Shown here: positions 1 through 6,867 of the stretch, piece after piece
Layout: each line of letters opens with the position of its first letter
How positions within the stretch are numbered: position 1 is the first letter of the stretch
Source: Bacillota bacterium
GTDB lineage: Bacteria; Bacillota; Clostridia; Peptostreptococcales; Anaerovoracaceae
Reading direction: 5' to 3'
Length of the DNA stretch: 11,838 nt
Assembly: GCA_016283945.1 (NCBI GenBank)
Contig: JAEENW010000190.1
Span: 1 to 11,838 of the forward strand
Notes under the pieces: generated by a model
Databases searched by the model: none
Told to the model about the DNA's origin: nothing
What the model saw: only the letters and a program-made list of their open reading frames with translations
Translations under genes and position numbers: made by a program

Positions 1-39
1 CGCTGTCCGCCGCTTTGATCTTTCCCGAAAGGAAATGAA

Positions 40-921
40 ATGAATCTCACGACCCTGCTGGCGCAGATCGTCAACGGTCTGCAGACAGGCTCAATCTACG
101 CGCTGGTAGCCCTTGGCTACAGCATGGTGTACGGGATAATACTCCTGCTGAACTTCGCCCACGGAGACATCATCATGGTCGGAGCCTACGTAGTGTTCTA
201 TTCCGTCACAAAATTCGCCTTGCATCCGCTCATAGCGGTGCTCCTGGCCGTGCTATGCAGCACGGCTCTTGGAGTTATAGTCGAAAAGGTCGCCTATTCA
301 CCTCTCAGAAGCGCTCCGAGGCTCTCGCTGCTCATAACCGCGATAGGCGTCTCCTTCCTGCTCGAGAACGGCGCCCAGATGCTCTTCGGCGCTGATACCA
401 AGAGCATGGACCCCATGGTCCCGGGCAACCTCAGCCTGGGACCGGTCGTCGTGAGCAAGGCGGCTATGATAACGATCGCGGTATCGGTGGTCGCGATGTT
501 CGCGCTGACCTTCCTCGTCACCCGCACCAAGATGGGCAAGGCGATGAGGGCGGTCTCCGAGGACATGGGCGCGGCTCAGCTCATGGGAATAAGCCTGAAC
601 AGGACGGTATCCTTCACCTTTGCGCTGGGCTCTGCCCTCGCGGGCATAGGCTCCGTCCTCTACCTCTGCGCCTATCCCCAGGCGTCCCCGACCATGGGCT
701 CGATGCTCGGCATCAAGGCTTTCATAGCGGCTGTGCTCGGCGGCATAGGTTCGCTTCCCGGCGCCATGCTCGGAGGCTTCATCATCGGCCTCCTCGAGTC
801 GCTCATCTCCGCGGCCCATCTCTCCATGTGGAAGGACGCCGTGGTGTTCGTGGTGCTCATCATAGTGCTGCTCGTCAGGCCGAGCGGCATCCTGGGTCAC
901 AAGACTCAGGAGAAGGTATAG
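40..921 (+). CDS. livH: Branched-chain amino acid ABC transporter permease LivH
   Basis: One of two inner-membrane permease subunits of a high-affinity Leu/Ile/Val-type (HAAT family) ABC importer; with LivM it forms the channel through which the amino acid passes. The 293-residue length is normal for LivH. It is very hydrophobic, with about eight membrane segments. Visible family motifs are GYSMVYGIILLLNFAHGD (residues 26-43) near the N-terminus, the cytoplasmic coupling-type stretch GIKAFIAAVLGGIGSLPGAM (224-243) and the C-terminal RPSGILG (280-286). The ATG at 40 follows an AAAGGA ribosome binding site at 28-33. Another ATG at 35 opens only a two-codon frame. It is the first of four liv genes, with 13 bases before livM. 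No binding-protein gene is visible, so one is expected upstream of the window. The exact substrate is inferred from the family: branched-chain amino acids are likely, but other amino acids or amides are possible. Confidence 0.95.
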   Translation: MNLTTLLAQIVNGLQTGSIYALVALGYSMVYGIILLLNFAHGDIIMVGAYVVFYSVTKFALHPLIAVLLAVLCSTALGVIVEKVAYSPLRSAPRLSLLITAIGVSFLLENGAQMLFGADTKSMDPMVPGNLSLGPVVVSKAAMITIAVSVVAMFALTFLVTRTKMGKAMRAVSEDMGAAQLMGISLNRTVSFTFALGSALAGIGSVLYLCAYPQASPTMGSMLGIKAFIAAVLGGIGSLPGAMLGGFIIGLLESLISAAHLSMWKDAVVFVVLIIVLLVRPSGILGHKTQEKV

Positions 922-934
922 GGAGGGAAAAGCC

Positions 935-1987
935 ATGAAGAACGATTCCTCCTGGATCCGCATCCCCATGCCGGTGCGCTACCTCATCAACATCTGCCTC
1001 ATCGCGGGGCTCTGGCTGCTCATCAGCTCCCTCGTGAACGCGGGCGTCATCACGAACTACTGGAAGGGCATACTCATCACCGTCGGCATCAACATCATAC
1101 TGGCGGCGTCTCTGAATATATCCGTGGGCTACCTCGGCCAGCTCCCGCTCGGACACGCGGGCTTCATGGCCGTAGGCGCCTACTCCGCGGCGATCTACAT
1201 GAAGTCGACCCCGGCTGCTGAGCTCATACGCTCGGGCAGCAGGAGCGCCGCGCTTCCCTATCTCCTCGCGGCCATAGCGATATCCGCGCTGGTCGCCGGG
1301 ATATTCGGGATACTCATCGGCATCCCCGCGCTCAGGCTCAAAGGCGACTATCTGGCCATAATCACCCTCGGCTTCGGCGAGATAATAAGGGTCACGATAA
1401 CCAACATCGACTCCCTGCTCGGCTTCAAGTTCACCTACGGCGCGGCCGGCCTCGCGAGGATCCCAAAGTACACCACGCTGGGGAACTGCTTCATCATGGT
1501 CGTGCTGTCGCTGGGGCTCATCCACATGCTGATGAAGTCGCGCTTCGGGCGCGCGATACTCGCCGTCCGCGACAACGAGATCGCGGCCGAGAGCGTCGGC
1601 GTCAACACCACCCGCTACAAGACCATGGCCTTCGTGGTCTCCGCGATGCTCGCGGGGATCGCGGGCTGCCTCTACGCGGGTTACCTCGGATCTCTCTATC
1701 CCTCGACCTTCAAGTTCATGAAGTCGATAGAGATCCTCGTAATGGTGGTGCTCGGAGGCATGGGCTCGATGCTCGGCTCCGTCATATCCGCCGCGGTCCT
1801 CACGGTGCTCCCCGAGCTCCTGAGGGCGTTCTCCGACTACAGGATGGTGGCTTACTCCCTCCTGCTGGTCATAATGATGATATTCAGGCCCACCGGCCTC
1901 ATGGGAAGCTACGACTTCTCCATGACCGGCCTGATCGAGGAACTGATAAACCGCGCAGCCGGAAGAAGCGCGAAGGGAGGGCAGTGA
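935..1987 (+). CDS. livM: Branched-chain amino acid ABC transporter permease LivM
   Basis: Second membrane-spanning permease of the Liv importer, pairing with LivH. It has 350 residues, usual for bacterial LivM, with many hydrophobic segments starting at about residue 15. Diagnostic stretches are GYLGQLPLGHAGFMAVGAY (65-83), LRLKGDYLAIITLGFGEIIR (133-152), AVRDNEIAAESVGVN (210-224), the EAA-like loop VLGGMGSMLGSVISA (272-286) and the terminal RPTGLMG (318-324). A GGGAGG ribosome binding site at 921-926, starting on the last base of the livH stop codon, supports the ATG at 935. Only one base separates its stop from the livG start, so translation of the two is probably coupled. Family membership is clear; substrate specificity is inferred. 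Confidence 0.95.
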   Translation: MKNDSSWIRIPMPVRYLINICLIAGLWLLISSLVNAGVITNYWKGILITVGINIILAASLNISVGYLGQLPLGHAGFMAVGAYSAAIYMKSTPAAELIRSGSRSAALPYLLAAIAISALVAGIFGILIGIPALRLKGDYLAIITLGFGEIIRVTITNIDSLLGFKFTYGAAGLARIPKYTTLGNCFIMVVLSLGLIHMLMKSRFGRAILAVRDNEIAAESVGVNTTRYKTMAFVVSAMLAGIAGCLYAGYLGSLYPSTFKFMKSIEILVMVVLGGMGSMLGSVISAAVLTVLPELLRAFSDYRMVAYSLLLVIMMIFRPTGLMGSYDFSMTGLIEELINRAAGRSAKGGQ

Positions 1988-1988
1988 C

Positions 1989-2840
1989 ATGGCAAGGACC
2001 AGAGAGATCCAGAAGCTCTATCCGCAGCCCTCGCAGAACCTCTTCCTGGCGAGGGATCTCGACCGGCCTCCCGTGCTTGAGTGCAGGAGGCTCGGCATCA
2101 ACTTCGGCGGCCTCGAGGCCGTGAGCGAGTTCGACCTCGCCATAGGCCCCACCGAGATCACCGGGCTTATAGGCCCGAACGGCGCCGGCAAGACCACGGT
2201 CTTCAATCTGCTCACCAAGGTGTACGAGCCCAGCAGGGGCTCCATACTCCTCAACGGCCGCGACACCATGGGCATGACCACGGCCGACCTCAACAAGGCC
2301 GGAATCGCGAGGACCTTCCAGAACATTAGGCTGTTCAGGAACATGAGCGTCGAGGACAACGTCAAGGTCGCGATGGACAACTCCATAAGCTGCGGCCTTC
2401 CGAGCGCGATATTCAGGCTCCCGAAGTACTGGAAGGCCGAGCGCCACGCCCACGTCCGGGCGATGGAGCTGCTCTCCATATTCGGACTGCAGGGGCTGGC
2501 CGGCGCGAAGGCCGGCTCGCTGCCCTACGGCGCGCAGAGGCGCCTCGAGATAGTCAGGGCGCTTGCGACCAAGCCCTCGCTGCTGCTCCTCGACGAGCCC
2601 GCGGCCGGCATGAACCCCGCCGAGACCGCCGAGCTCATGGAGACCATAGGGAGGATACGCGACGAGTTCCAGATCGCCATACTGCTCATCGAGCACGATA
2701 TGAACCTCGTCATGGGCATATGCGACGGCATCGCGGTGCTCAACTTCGGCAGGATCATCGCCAAGGGCACGCCTGAAGACATACAGAACAACCCGGCGGT
2801 CATAGAGGCTTACCTCGGAAGCAGAAAGGAGCGAAGCTGA
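1989..2840 (+). CDS. livG: Branched-chain amino acid ABC transporter ATP-binding protein LivG
   Basis: Cytoplasmic ATPase that drives the LivHM channel, probably as a dimer with LivF. Visible parts are Walker A GPNGAGKTT (62-70), Q-loop Gln111, the LivG form of the ABC signature LPYGAQ (178-183) in place of LSGGQ, Walker B LLLLDEP (198-204) with catalytic Glu203, and switch His236. The C-terminal part carries the usual LivG IAKGTPEDIQNNPAVIEAYL. At 283 residues it is longer than the ~255 typical of the family because about 28 residues precede the normal beginning (VLECRRLGINFGG). The ATG at 1989 has a GGGAGG site at 1975-1980, eight bases upstream; the alternative GTG at 2073 has no ribosome binding site, so I keep the extended start. 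It overlaps livF by one base. Confidence 0.95.
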   Translation: MARTREIQKLYPQPSQNLFLARDLDRPPVLECRRLGINFGGLEAVSEFDLAIGPTEITGLIGPNGAGKTTVFNLLTKVYEPSRGSILLNGRDTMGMTTADLNKAGIARTFQNIRLFRNMSVEDNVKVAMDNSISCGLPSAIFRLPKYWKAERHAHVRAMELLSIFGLQGLAGAKAGSLPYGAQRRLEIVRALATKPSLLLLDEPAAGMNPAETAELMETIGRIRDEFQIAILLIEHDMNLVMGICDGIAVLNFGRIIAKGTPEDIQNNPAVIEAYLGSRKERS

Positions 2841-3574
2841 TGGCGCAGCAGAATACATGCGGCACTGGGCCCATACTCAGGGTCGACGGCATCGACGTCT
2901 ACTACGGCTCCATCCACGCTATCAAGGGCATAAGCTTCGAGGTGCGCGAGGGCGAGATAGTTACCCTGATAGGTGCCAACGGCGCCGGAAAATCGACGAC
3001 GCTGAACACGATCGCGGGGCTTCTCAGGCCCAGGAACGGCGAGATCAGCTTCATGGGCGGGTCGATACTCAGGACCCCCGCGAACCGCATAGTCTCGCAG
3101 GGCCTCTCCCTCGTCCCCGAGGGCAGGAGGATATTCCTGCGCATGACGGTCGAGGAGAACCTCGAGATGGGCGCCTACACCCAGCCGCCCGCCGCGCTCG
3201 AAGCTGACCTCGAGAGGGTCTTCGAGCTGTTCCCGAGGCTCAAGGAGCGCCGCCGCCAGATCGCCGGCACACTCTCCGGAGGAGAGCAGCAGATGCTGGC
3301 CATGGGCAGGGCGCTGATGAGCCATCCCAGGCTGATAATGATGGACGAGCCCTCTATGGGCCTCGCCCCCATACTGGTCGAGCAGATCTTCGACATGATA
3401 CAGAATCTCCACGCCGCGGGCTCCACGATACTCCTCGTAGAGCAGAACGCGAGGGCGGCTCTTTCCGTCGCCGACAGGGCCTACGTGCTCGAGACCGGGC
3501 GCATAGTCCTCAGCGGCAGCGGCCGCGAGCTGCTCGAGAGCGACGAGATCAAAAAGGCGTACCTCGGGGCGTAG
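2840..3574 (+). CDS. livF: Branched-chain amino acid ABC transporter ATP-binding protein LivF
   Basis: Second cytoplasmic ATPase of the Liv importer. It has 244 residues, close to the family norm. Visible motifs are Walker A GANGAGKST (45-53), the typical LivF segment LVPEGRRIF (91-99), signature LSGGEQ (145-150), Walker B LIMMDEP (165-171) with Glu170, and VEQN (200-203), where Gln202 replaces the usual switch His, as is normal in LivF. The start codon overlaps the livG stop (TGATG), and an AAGGAG site at 2826-2831 precedes it, indicating translational coupling. It is the last gene of the operon; a hairpin terminator follows about 30 bases after its stop. Confidence 0.95.
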   Translation: MAQQNTCGTGPILRVDGIDVYYGSIHAIKGISFEVREGEIVTLIGANGAGKSTTLNTIAGLLRPRNGEISFMGGSILRTPANRIVSQGLSLVPEGRRIFLRMTVEENLEMGAYTQPPAALEADLERVFELFPRLKERRRQIAGTLSGGEQQMLAMGRALMSHPRLIMMDEPSMGLAPILVEQIFDMIQNLHAAGSTILLVEQNARAALSVADRAYVLETGRIVLSGSGRELLESDEIKKAYLGA

Positions 3575-3607
3575 ATCCCGGATGCGCGCAGAGCTGTCGA
3601 AATGCAG

Positions 3608-3646
3608 TGCCGCGCTCAGGGCGCATGCCCCCGGGCGCGGCATTTT
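3608..3646 (+). terminator. Rho-independent terminator of the liv operon
   Basis: TGCCGCGC (3608-3615) pairs perfectly with GCGCGGCA (3635-3642) and is followed by TTTT (3643-3646). Within the loop, GGGC (3619-3622) can pair with GCCC (3627-3630). Its place 33 bases after the livF stop and ahead of the next promoter fits the end of the liv transcript. The T tract is short, so termination may be incomplete. Confidence 0.7.
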
Positions 3647-3689
3647 CCTGCCCGCCTTGCGGCCGCGCGGTCCCGGACGCCCCGCGTCC

Positions 3690-3716
3690 TTGACAGCCGT
3701 GTTATCATGATATAGC
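3690..3716 (+). promoter_or_regulatory. Probable vegetative promoter for the MFS transporter gene
   Basis: A consensus -35 hexamer TTGACA lies at 3690-3695. The best -10 candidate is TATAGC at 3711-3716, at a 15-bp spacing that is shorter than ideal. The position, after the liv terminator and about 100 bases before the transporter start, supports it. The rest of the 238-base gap shows no gene, only GC-rich sequence. Confidence 0.5.
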
Positions 3717-3812
3717 CGTTTATGCGGCATTATACCGTTTGATATCAGGCAGACCGTCCGCGCCTCTCAGGGCACGCCGCCGGACGCATGCAGGAAGAAA
3801 GAGAATGATCCG

Positions 3813-5033
3813 ATGAAAAAGATGAGCAAAGACCAGCTTCTGGTCCTGATAGGCGCCTGCATGGTGCAGAGCGCGATAATAGGCATAATACTGAACTCGT
3901 CCGGAGTCTTCTTCGCGCAGATGAGGGTCGAGCTCGGCCTGAGCATGACGAAGATCGCCTCGCACAACACCATCAGGGCCATAACGGGCGCCCTCAGCGG
4001 AGCCTATCTGACCAAGCTCTTCTTCAGGACCAACAAGAAGATGTACCTCAGGGTCGCCGTACTCAGCGTGGCCGTGGGCTTCTTCCTGCTCACGCTCGGG
4101 GCGAAGGGCATCATGTGGTACATCGCCTCCGGCATGATAGGCCTCTTCATCTCCATATCGATGATCTCGATCTCCTACGTGCTCAGCCACTGGTTCCCCG
4201 GCAACGCGGGCCTCATGACCGGAGTCGCCTCGGCCTTCAGCGGCATAGGCGGCGCGCTCTTCAGCCCGGTCGCGGGCAAGCTCATCGGAGCGGTGGGCTT
4301 CCTCAAGGCTATGGGCGTGTTCAGCGTCATCACCCTGATCGTCGGCTTCATCGGCGTCGAGCTCATGCTCCCGAAGAAGGACGAGGCTCTCTTCGCCGAG
4401 GACGACAGGCCGAAGGCGGGGGTCCAGCCGGGAGCGAAGGCAGGGGATCTCTACATCCCGCACCTCGCGCTGCGCTTCGCGCTCACGGCCCTAACGCTCA
4501 CCGGCTCGAGCATCATGCTGCAGTTCATCTTCAACGTGAGCGTATTCGCGCAGACCGTGGGCTACACCCTCGACACCGCCGCGCTGCTCTCGTCCATGGT
4601 CATGATAGGCAACATCTCCGGCAAGATCATCTTCGGATACATCGCCGACAGGCTGTCGGTGTGGAAGGCCGTCATCACCCTCGCGGCGGCCATAATGTGC
4701 TCCATACTCTGCTTCATATTCTTCTACGACAGGATAGCTATCCTGTATGTGGCGTCACTGGTCTACGGCTTCGGCTATGCGATCGGCTCCGTCGGGCTCT
4801 CCAGGTGCTGCGTCTCCGCCTACGGCATGCAGGGGCAGAAGACCATGTCCGGCTACCACGTGAGCATCTCCAACGCCTTCGGCGCGCTGGTATCTCTTGG
4901 CATAGGCATGATCTACGACCTGGCCGGCTCCTACTCCCCGATACTCTGGATAGGCTTCATCTCTGGAGCGGTCATGATAATATCTTCGATAAGCATCGAA
5001 AGGATCATAAAGGCGGATGGCGAGCTCGCCTGA
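3813..5033 (+). CDS. Major facilitator superfamily transporter, substrate unknown
   Basis: A 406-residue integral membrane protein with about twelve hydrophobic segments in two halves, split by a charged cytoplasmic loop at about residues 186-215, as in the MFS. The second half has GKIIFGYIADRLS (270-282), resembling MFS motif A between helices. The stretch HWFPGNAGLMTGVASAFSGI (126-145) resembles the helix 4-5 region of oxalate/formate-antiporter-like and monocarboxylate-porter-like MFS proteins, so an organic-acid substrate is possible, but I do not assign one. The ATG at 3813 has only a weak purine-rich site (AAGAGA near 3798-3803); the Met at 3822 is an alternative start. It appears to be a single-gene unit with its own promoter and a following hairpin. 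Its codon use (ATA, AGG) matches the liv genes, so there is no sign of recent transfer. Confidence 0.85.
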   Translation: MKKMSKDQLLVLIGACMVQSAIIGIILNSSGVFFAQMRVELGLSMTKIASHNTIRAITGALSGAYLTKLFFRTNKKMYLRVAVLSVAVGFFLLTLGAKGIMWYIASGMIGLFISISMISISYVLSHWFPGNAGLMTGVASAFSGIGGALFSPVAGKLIGAVGFLKAMGVFSVITLIVGFIGVELMLPKKDEALFAEDDRPKAGVQPGAKAGDLYIPHLALRFALTALTLTGSSIMLQFIFNVSVFAQTVGYTLDTAALLSSMVMIGNISGKIIFGYIADRLSVWKAVITLAAAIMCSILCFIFFYDRIAILYVASLVYGFGYAIGSVGLSRCCVSAYGMQGQKTMSGYHVSISNAFGALVSLGIGMIYDLAGSYSPILWIGFISGAVMIISSISIERIIKADGELA

Positions 5034-5091
5034 GGGCGGGGCGCTCCAAACACTACATATAGTATTGAAGAAAAGCATCGGACCAAGATGT

Positions 5092-5133
5092 GCCGGAGGC
5101 CCCGCGGAGGGGCTCCGGCGGCAGAAAAAACCG
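5092..5133 (+). terminator. GC-rich hairpin after the MFS gene, probable terminator
   Basis: GCCGGA (5092-5097) and GCCCC (5099-5103), separated by a bulged G, pair with GGGGC (5109-5113) and TCCGGC (5114-5119) around the loop GCGGA. A second small pairing, GCGG with CCGC, leads into an A/T-rich stretch with TTTTT at 5127-5131 and more T beyond. The T run is about eight bases away from the main stem, so this is not a textbook terminator. It sits between the transporter stop and the next promoter. Confidence 0.5.
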
Positions 5134-5166
5134 CAATTTTTATTTATATTTCAATGGTTTTTTGTG

Positions 5167-5195
5167 TTGACATCCCCGGGGTCCGATGGTATCTT
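5167..5195 (+). promoter_or_regulatory. Strong vegetative promoter for the rpmG-secE-nusG-rpl cluster
   Basis: TTGACA (5167-5172) is followed after exactly 17 bases by TATCTT (5190-5195), an excellent housekeeping sigma-factor match. An A/T-rich stretch just upstream (5127-5164) could act as an UP element. Predicted transcription starts near 5202, leaving a leader of about 80 bases that contains a small hairpin, CCGCG/CGCGG at 5252-5264, just before the GGAGGA ribosome binding site at 5274-5279. The rest of the gap between the transporter and rpmG shows no gene. Confidence 0.75.
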
Positions 5196-5284
5196 ATATG
5201 GGTATCGCTATGCTCTAAAAGGGGACAGGGCGATTTTGAGTACGCTATAAACCGCGTCCCGCGGATGAATTACGGAGGACAAAA

Positions 5285-5449
5285 ATGGCTAACAACGGCA
5301 AAAGGGTAAGGGTCACTCTCGCCTGCGACGAGTGCAAGCAGAGGAACTACAATACCATGAAGAACAAGCAGAACAATCCCGAGCGCATCGAGATGATGAA
5401 GTACTGCAAGTTCTGCAAGAAGGAAACTCTCCACAAAGAGACCAGATAG
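5285..5449 (+). CDS. rpmG: 50S ribosomal protein L33
   Basis: A 54-residue basic protein beginning MANNGKRVRVTLAC and ending KKETLHKETR, the form of bacterial L33 that binds the large subunit near the E site. Two CxxC pairs (Cys14/Cys17 and Cys41/Cys44) show the zinc-binding version of L33 rather than the cysteine-free paralogue used under zinc shortage. A GGAGGA site at 5274-5279 supports the ATG. It is the first gene behind the promoter at 5167-5195. The 21-base gap to secE leaves no room for the tRNA-Trp gene that some Bacillota carry there. Confidence 0.95.
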   Translation: MANNGKRVRVTLACDECKQRNYNTMKNKQNNPERIEMMKYCKFCKKETLHKETR

Positions 5450-5470
5450 TTAAGAGAAAGGAACACCGCG

Positions 5471-5695
5471 ATGGCAAATACTAATGCCGCAGCGCCCCAG
5501 AAGAAGGGCCGTCTGTCCGAGTATTTCAAGGGCGTCAGGACCGAGCTCAAGAAGGTCGTCTGGCCCACCCGCAAGGAGACTCAGAAGTACACCCTGATCG
5601 TTCTGGTCGTATGCGCCGCGTTCGCGCTTCTCTTCTGGCTCATGGACACGGGTATCCTCGCGATCCTCGAGCAGATACTCAATATCTCCATGTAG
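5471..5695 (+). CDS. secE: Preprotein translocase subunit SecE
   Basis: The small essential membrane subunit that clamps the SecY channel of the general secretion system. It has 74 residues and a single-span form, as in most bacteria outside the Enterobacteria. An amphipathic segment with the family signature GVRTELKKVVWPTRKET (21-37) precedes one membrane helix (about 40-58). An AAAGGA site at 5457-5462 lies eight bases before the ATG. The stop codon overlaps the nusG ribosome binding site, so secE and nusG are translated as a pair, their usual arrangement. Confidence 0.95.
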   Translation: MANTNAAAPQKKGRLSEYFKGVRTELKKVVWPTRKETQKYTLIVLVVCAAFALLFWLMDTGILAILEQILNISM

Positions 5696-5704
5696 GAGAG
5701 AGCG

Positions 5705-6319
5705 ATGGCAGAGATCATTAAAGGCGAAAAGGGCGGCGAGATCGCTCAGAGCGCTTCTCTGGCCGCCGAGAGGGACGAGATCCCCGCGGGCCACTTCATA
5801 AGAAGCAAGGAGCCCAAGTGGTATGTAGTCCACACCTACTCCGGCCACGAGAACAAGGTCAAGGTCAATCTCGAGAAGCTCGTCGAGAACAGAGGCATGC
5901 AGGATCTCGTCCTGCAGGTCGTGGTCCCCACCGAGGACAGAGTCGAGTTCAAGGACAATCAGCGCGTCGTCAAGACCCGCAAGATCTTCCCGGGCTATGT
6001 GCTCGTCAAGATGATAGTCACGAACGAGTCCTGGTACCTCGTCAGGAACACCCAGGGAGTCACCGGCTTCGTAGGCCAGGGCTCCGAGCCCATTCCCCTC
6101 TCCGATGAGGAGGTCAGAAGGATGGGCATCGAGAAGACGGTCATCGTCCTCAACGTAGAGGTCGGCGACGCAGTCAGGATCATATCCGGTCCGTTCAAGG
6201 GATTTGCGGGCACGGTGGAGGAAGTCAACGAGGACAGGCAGACCATCAGGACGAAGGTCGACATGTTCGGACGCGCCACCCCCGTAGAGCTCGAGTTCGA
6301 CCAGATAGACAAGATCTGA
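5705..6319 (+). CDS. nusG: Transcription termination/antitermination factor NusG
   Basis: General elongation factor that binds the clamp of RNA polymerase through its NGN domain and links transcription to Rho or the ribosome through its KOW domain. The NGN domain starts at WYVVHTYSGHENKVK (39-53) and includes KIFPGYVLV (93-101) and VTGFVGQG (119-126). The KOW domain runs from about residue 152 and has GDAVRIISGPFKGFAGTVEE (154-173). At 204 residues it is longer than the ~175-180 common in the family because of a charged, probably flexible N-terminal extension of about 37 residues. The ATG at 5705 is the only in-frame Met before the domain and has an AGGAG site at 5694-5698, so the extension looks genuine. 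Confidence 0.95.
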   Translation: MAEIIKGEKGGEIAQSASLAAERDEIPAGHFIRSKEPKWYVVHTYSGHENKVKVNLEKLVENRGMQDLVLQVVVPTEDRVEFKDNQRVVKTRKIFPGYVLVKMIVTNESWYLVRNTQGVTGFVGQGSEPIPLSDEEVRRMGIEKTVIVLNVEVGDAVRIISGPFKGFAGTVEEVNEDRQTIRTKVDMFGRATPVELEFDQIDKI

Positions 6320-6360
6320 TCCTCCTCTCTCTGGAGCTTCGGATCCCATATAACGAAATA

Positions 6361-6375
6361 GCGGGGCTGCCCCGC
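6361..6375 (+). other. Small GC hairpin in the nusG-rplK gap
   Basis: GCGGGG (6361-6366) pairs with CCCCGC (6370-6375) around CTG, directly ahead of the rplK ribosome binding site AAAGGAG (6378-6384). No T tract follows, so it is not a terminator. It could be a processing or mRNA-stability element, or have no function. Confidence 0.35.
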
Positions 6376-6391
6376 AGAAAGGAGAAAAGCA

Positions 6392-6817
6392 ATGGCAAAG
6401 AAGATCGATGGCTATGTAAAGCTTCAGATCTCCGCTGGTGCTGCTACCCCTGCTCCCCCGGTAGGACCGGCTCTCGGACAGAAGGGCATCAACATCATGG
6501 ATTTCTGCAAGCAGTTCAATGCCAGGACCGCCGATCAGGCGGGCATGACGATCCCCGTGGTGATCACTGTCTACGCTGACAAGTCGTTCACCTTCATCAC
6601 CAAGACGCCTCCGGCGCCCGTCCTCATCAAGAAGGCAGCGGGTATCGACAAGGCATCCGGTGTGCCCAACAAGAACAAGGTGGCTACCATCACTCTTGAA
6701 CAGGCAAGGCAGATCGCTCAGCTCAAGATGCCGGATCTCAACGCCGCGAACATCGACACCGCGACCGAGATGATCAAGGGCACCGCCCGCAGCATGGGCA
6801 TTCTGGTAGAGGGCTGA
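6392..6817 (+). CDS. rplK: 50S ribosomal protein L11
   Basis: Ribosomal stalk-base protein that binds the GTPase-associated region of 23S rRNA and is needed for elongation factor function and the RelA-dependent stringent response. It has 141 residues, exactly typical. The N-terminal domain carries the proline-rich switch segment AGAATPAPPVGPALGQKGIN (15-34), and the C-terminal rRNA-binding domain ends GTARSMGILVEG. Isoleucine is ATC with no ATA, as expected of a highly expressed gene. It is followed after 50 bases by rplA, with a candidate L1 control hairpin in between. Confidence 0.97.
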   Translation: MAKKIDGYVKLQISAGAATPAPPVGPALGQKGINIMDFCKQFNARTADQAGMTIPVVITVYADKSFTFITKTPPAPVLIKKAAGIDKASGVPNKNKVATITLEQARQIAQLKMPDLNAANIDTATEMIKGTARSMGILVEG

Positions 6818-6821
6818 CAGT

Positions 6822-6860
6822 TGGGAGGCTGTGAACATCAGCCGATAGTACCACAGGAGG
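6822..6860 (+). promoter_or_regulatory. Candidate L1-binding translational control element before rplA
   Basis: GGCTG (6827-6831) pairs with CAGCC (6839-6843) around the loop TGAACAT. An outer TGG (6822-6824) pairs with CCA (6851-6853), leaving an asymmetric internal loop (GA opposite GATAGTA). This layout recalls the short mRNA mimic of the 23S rRNA site used by L1 to repress its own synthesis, often found in Bacillota between rplK and rplA as GTGGGAGG...CC...ACCAC. The outer pairing ends two bases before the rplA AGGAGG at 6855-6860, so bound L1 could block ribosome entry. The resemblance is from memory and not tested by a covariance model. Confidence 0.5.
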
Positions 6861-6867
6861 TAAACAA

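Noticed and set aside
875..2858. Long minus-strand open frames opposite livM and livG
   Set aside because: These are shadows produced by GC-rich codon bias; their translations are His/Asp/Glu/Arg-rich and resemble no protein family, while the sense genes have clear motifs.
4115..5062. A 315-codon + strand frame within the MFS gene
   Set aside because: An Arg/His/Leu-rich out-of-frame shadow of the transporter; the sense frame has membrane segments and MFS motifs.
5017..5309. Two short + strand open frames (77 and 73 codons) between the MFS gene and rpmG
   Set aside because: They run through a GC hairpin, the A/T-rich stretch and the promoter, lack ribosome binding sites and show no protein-like composition.
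5450..5470. Possible tRNA-Trp gene between rpmG and secE, as in some Bacillota
   Set aside because: The gap is only 21 bases and is occupied by the secE ribosome binding site.
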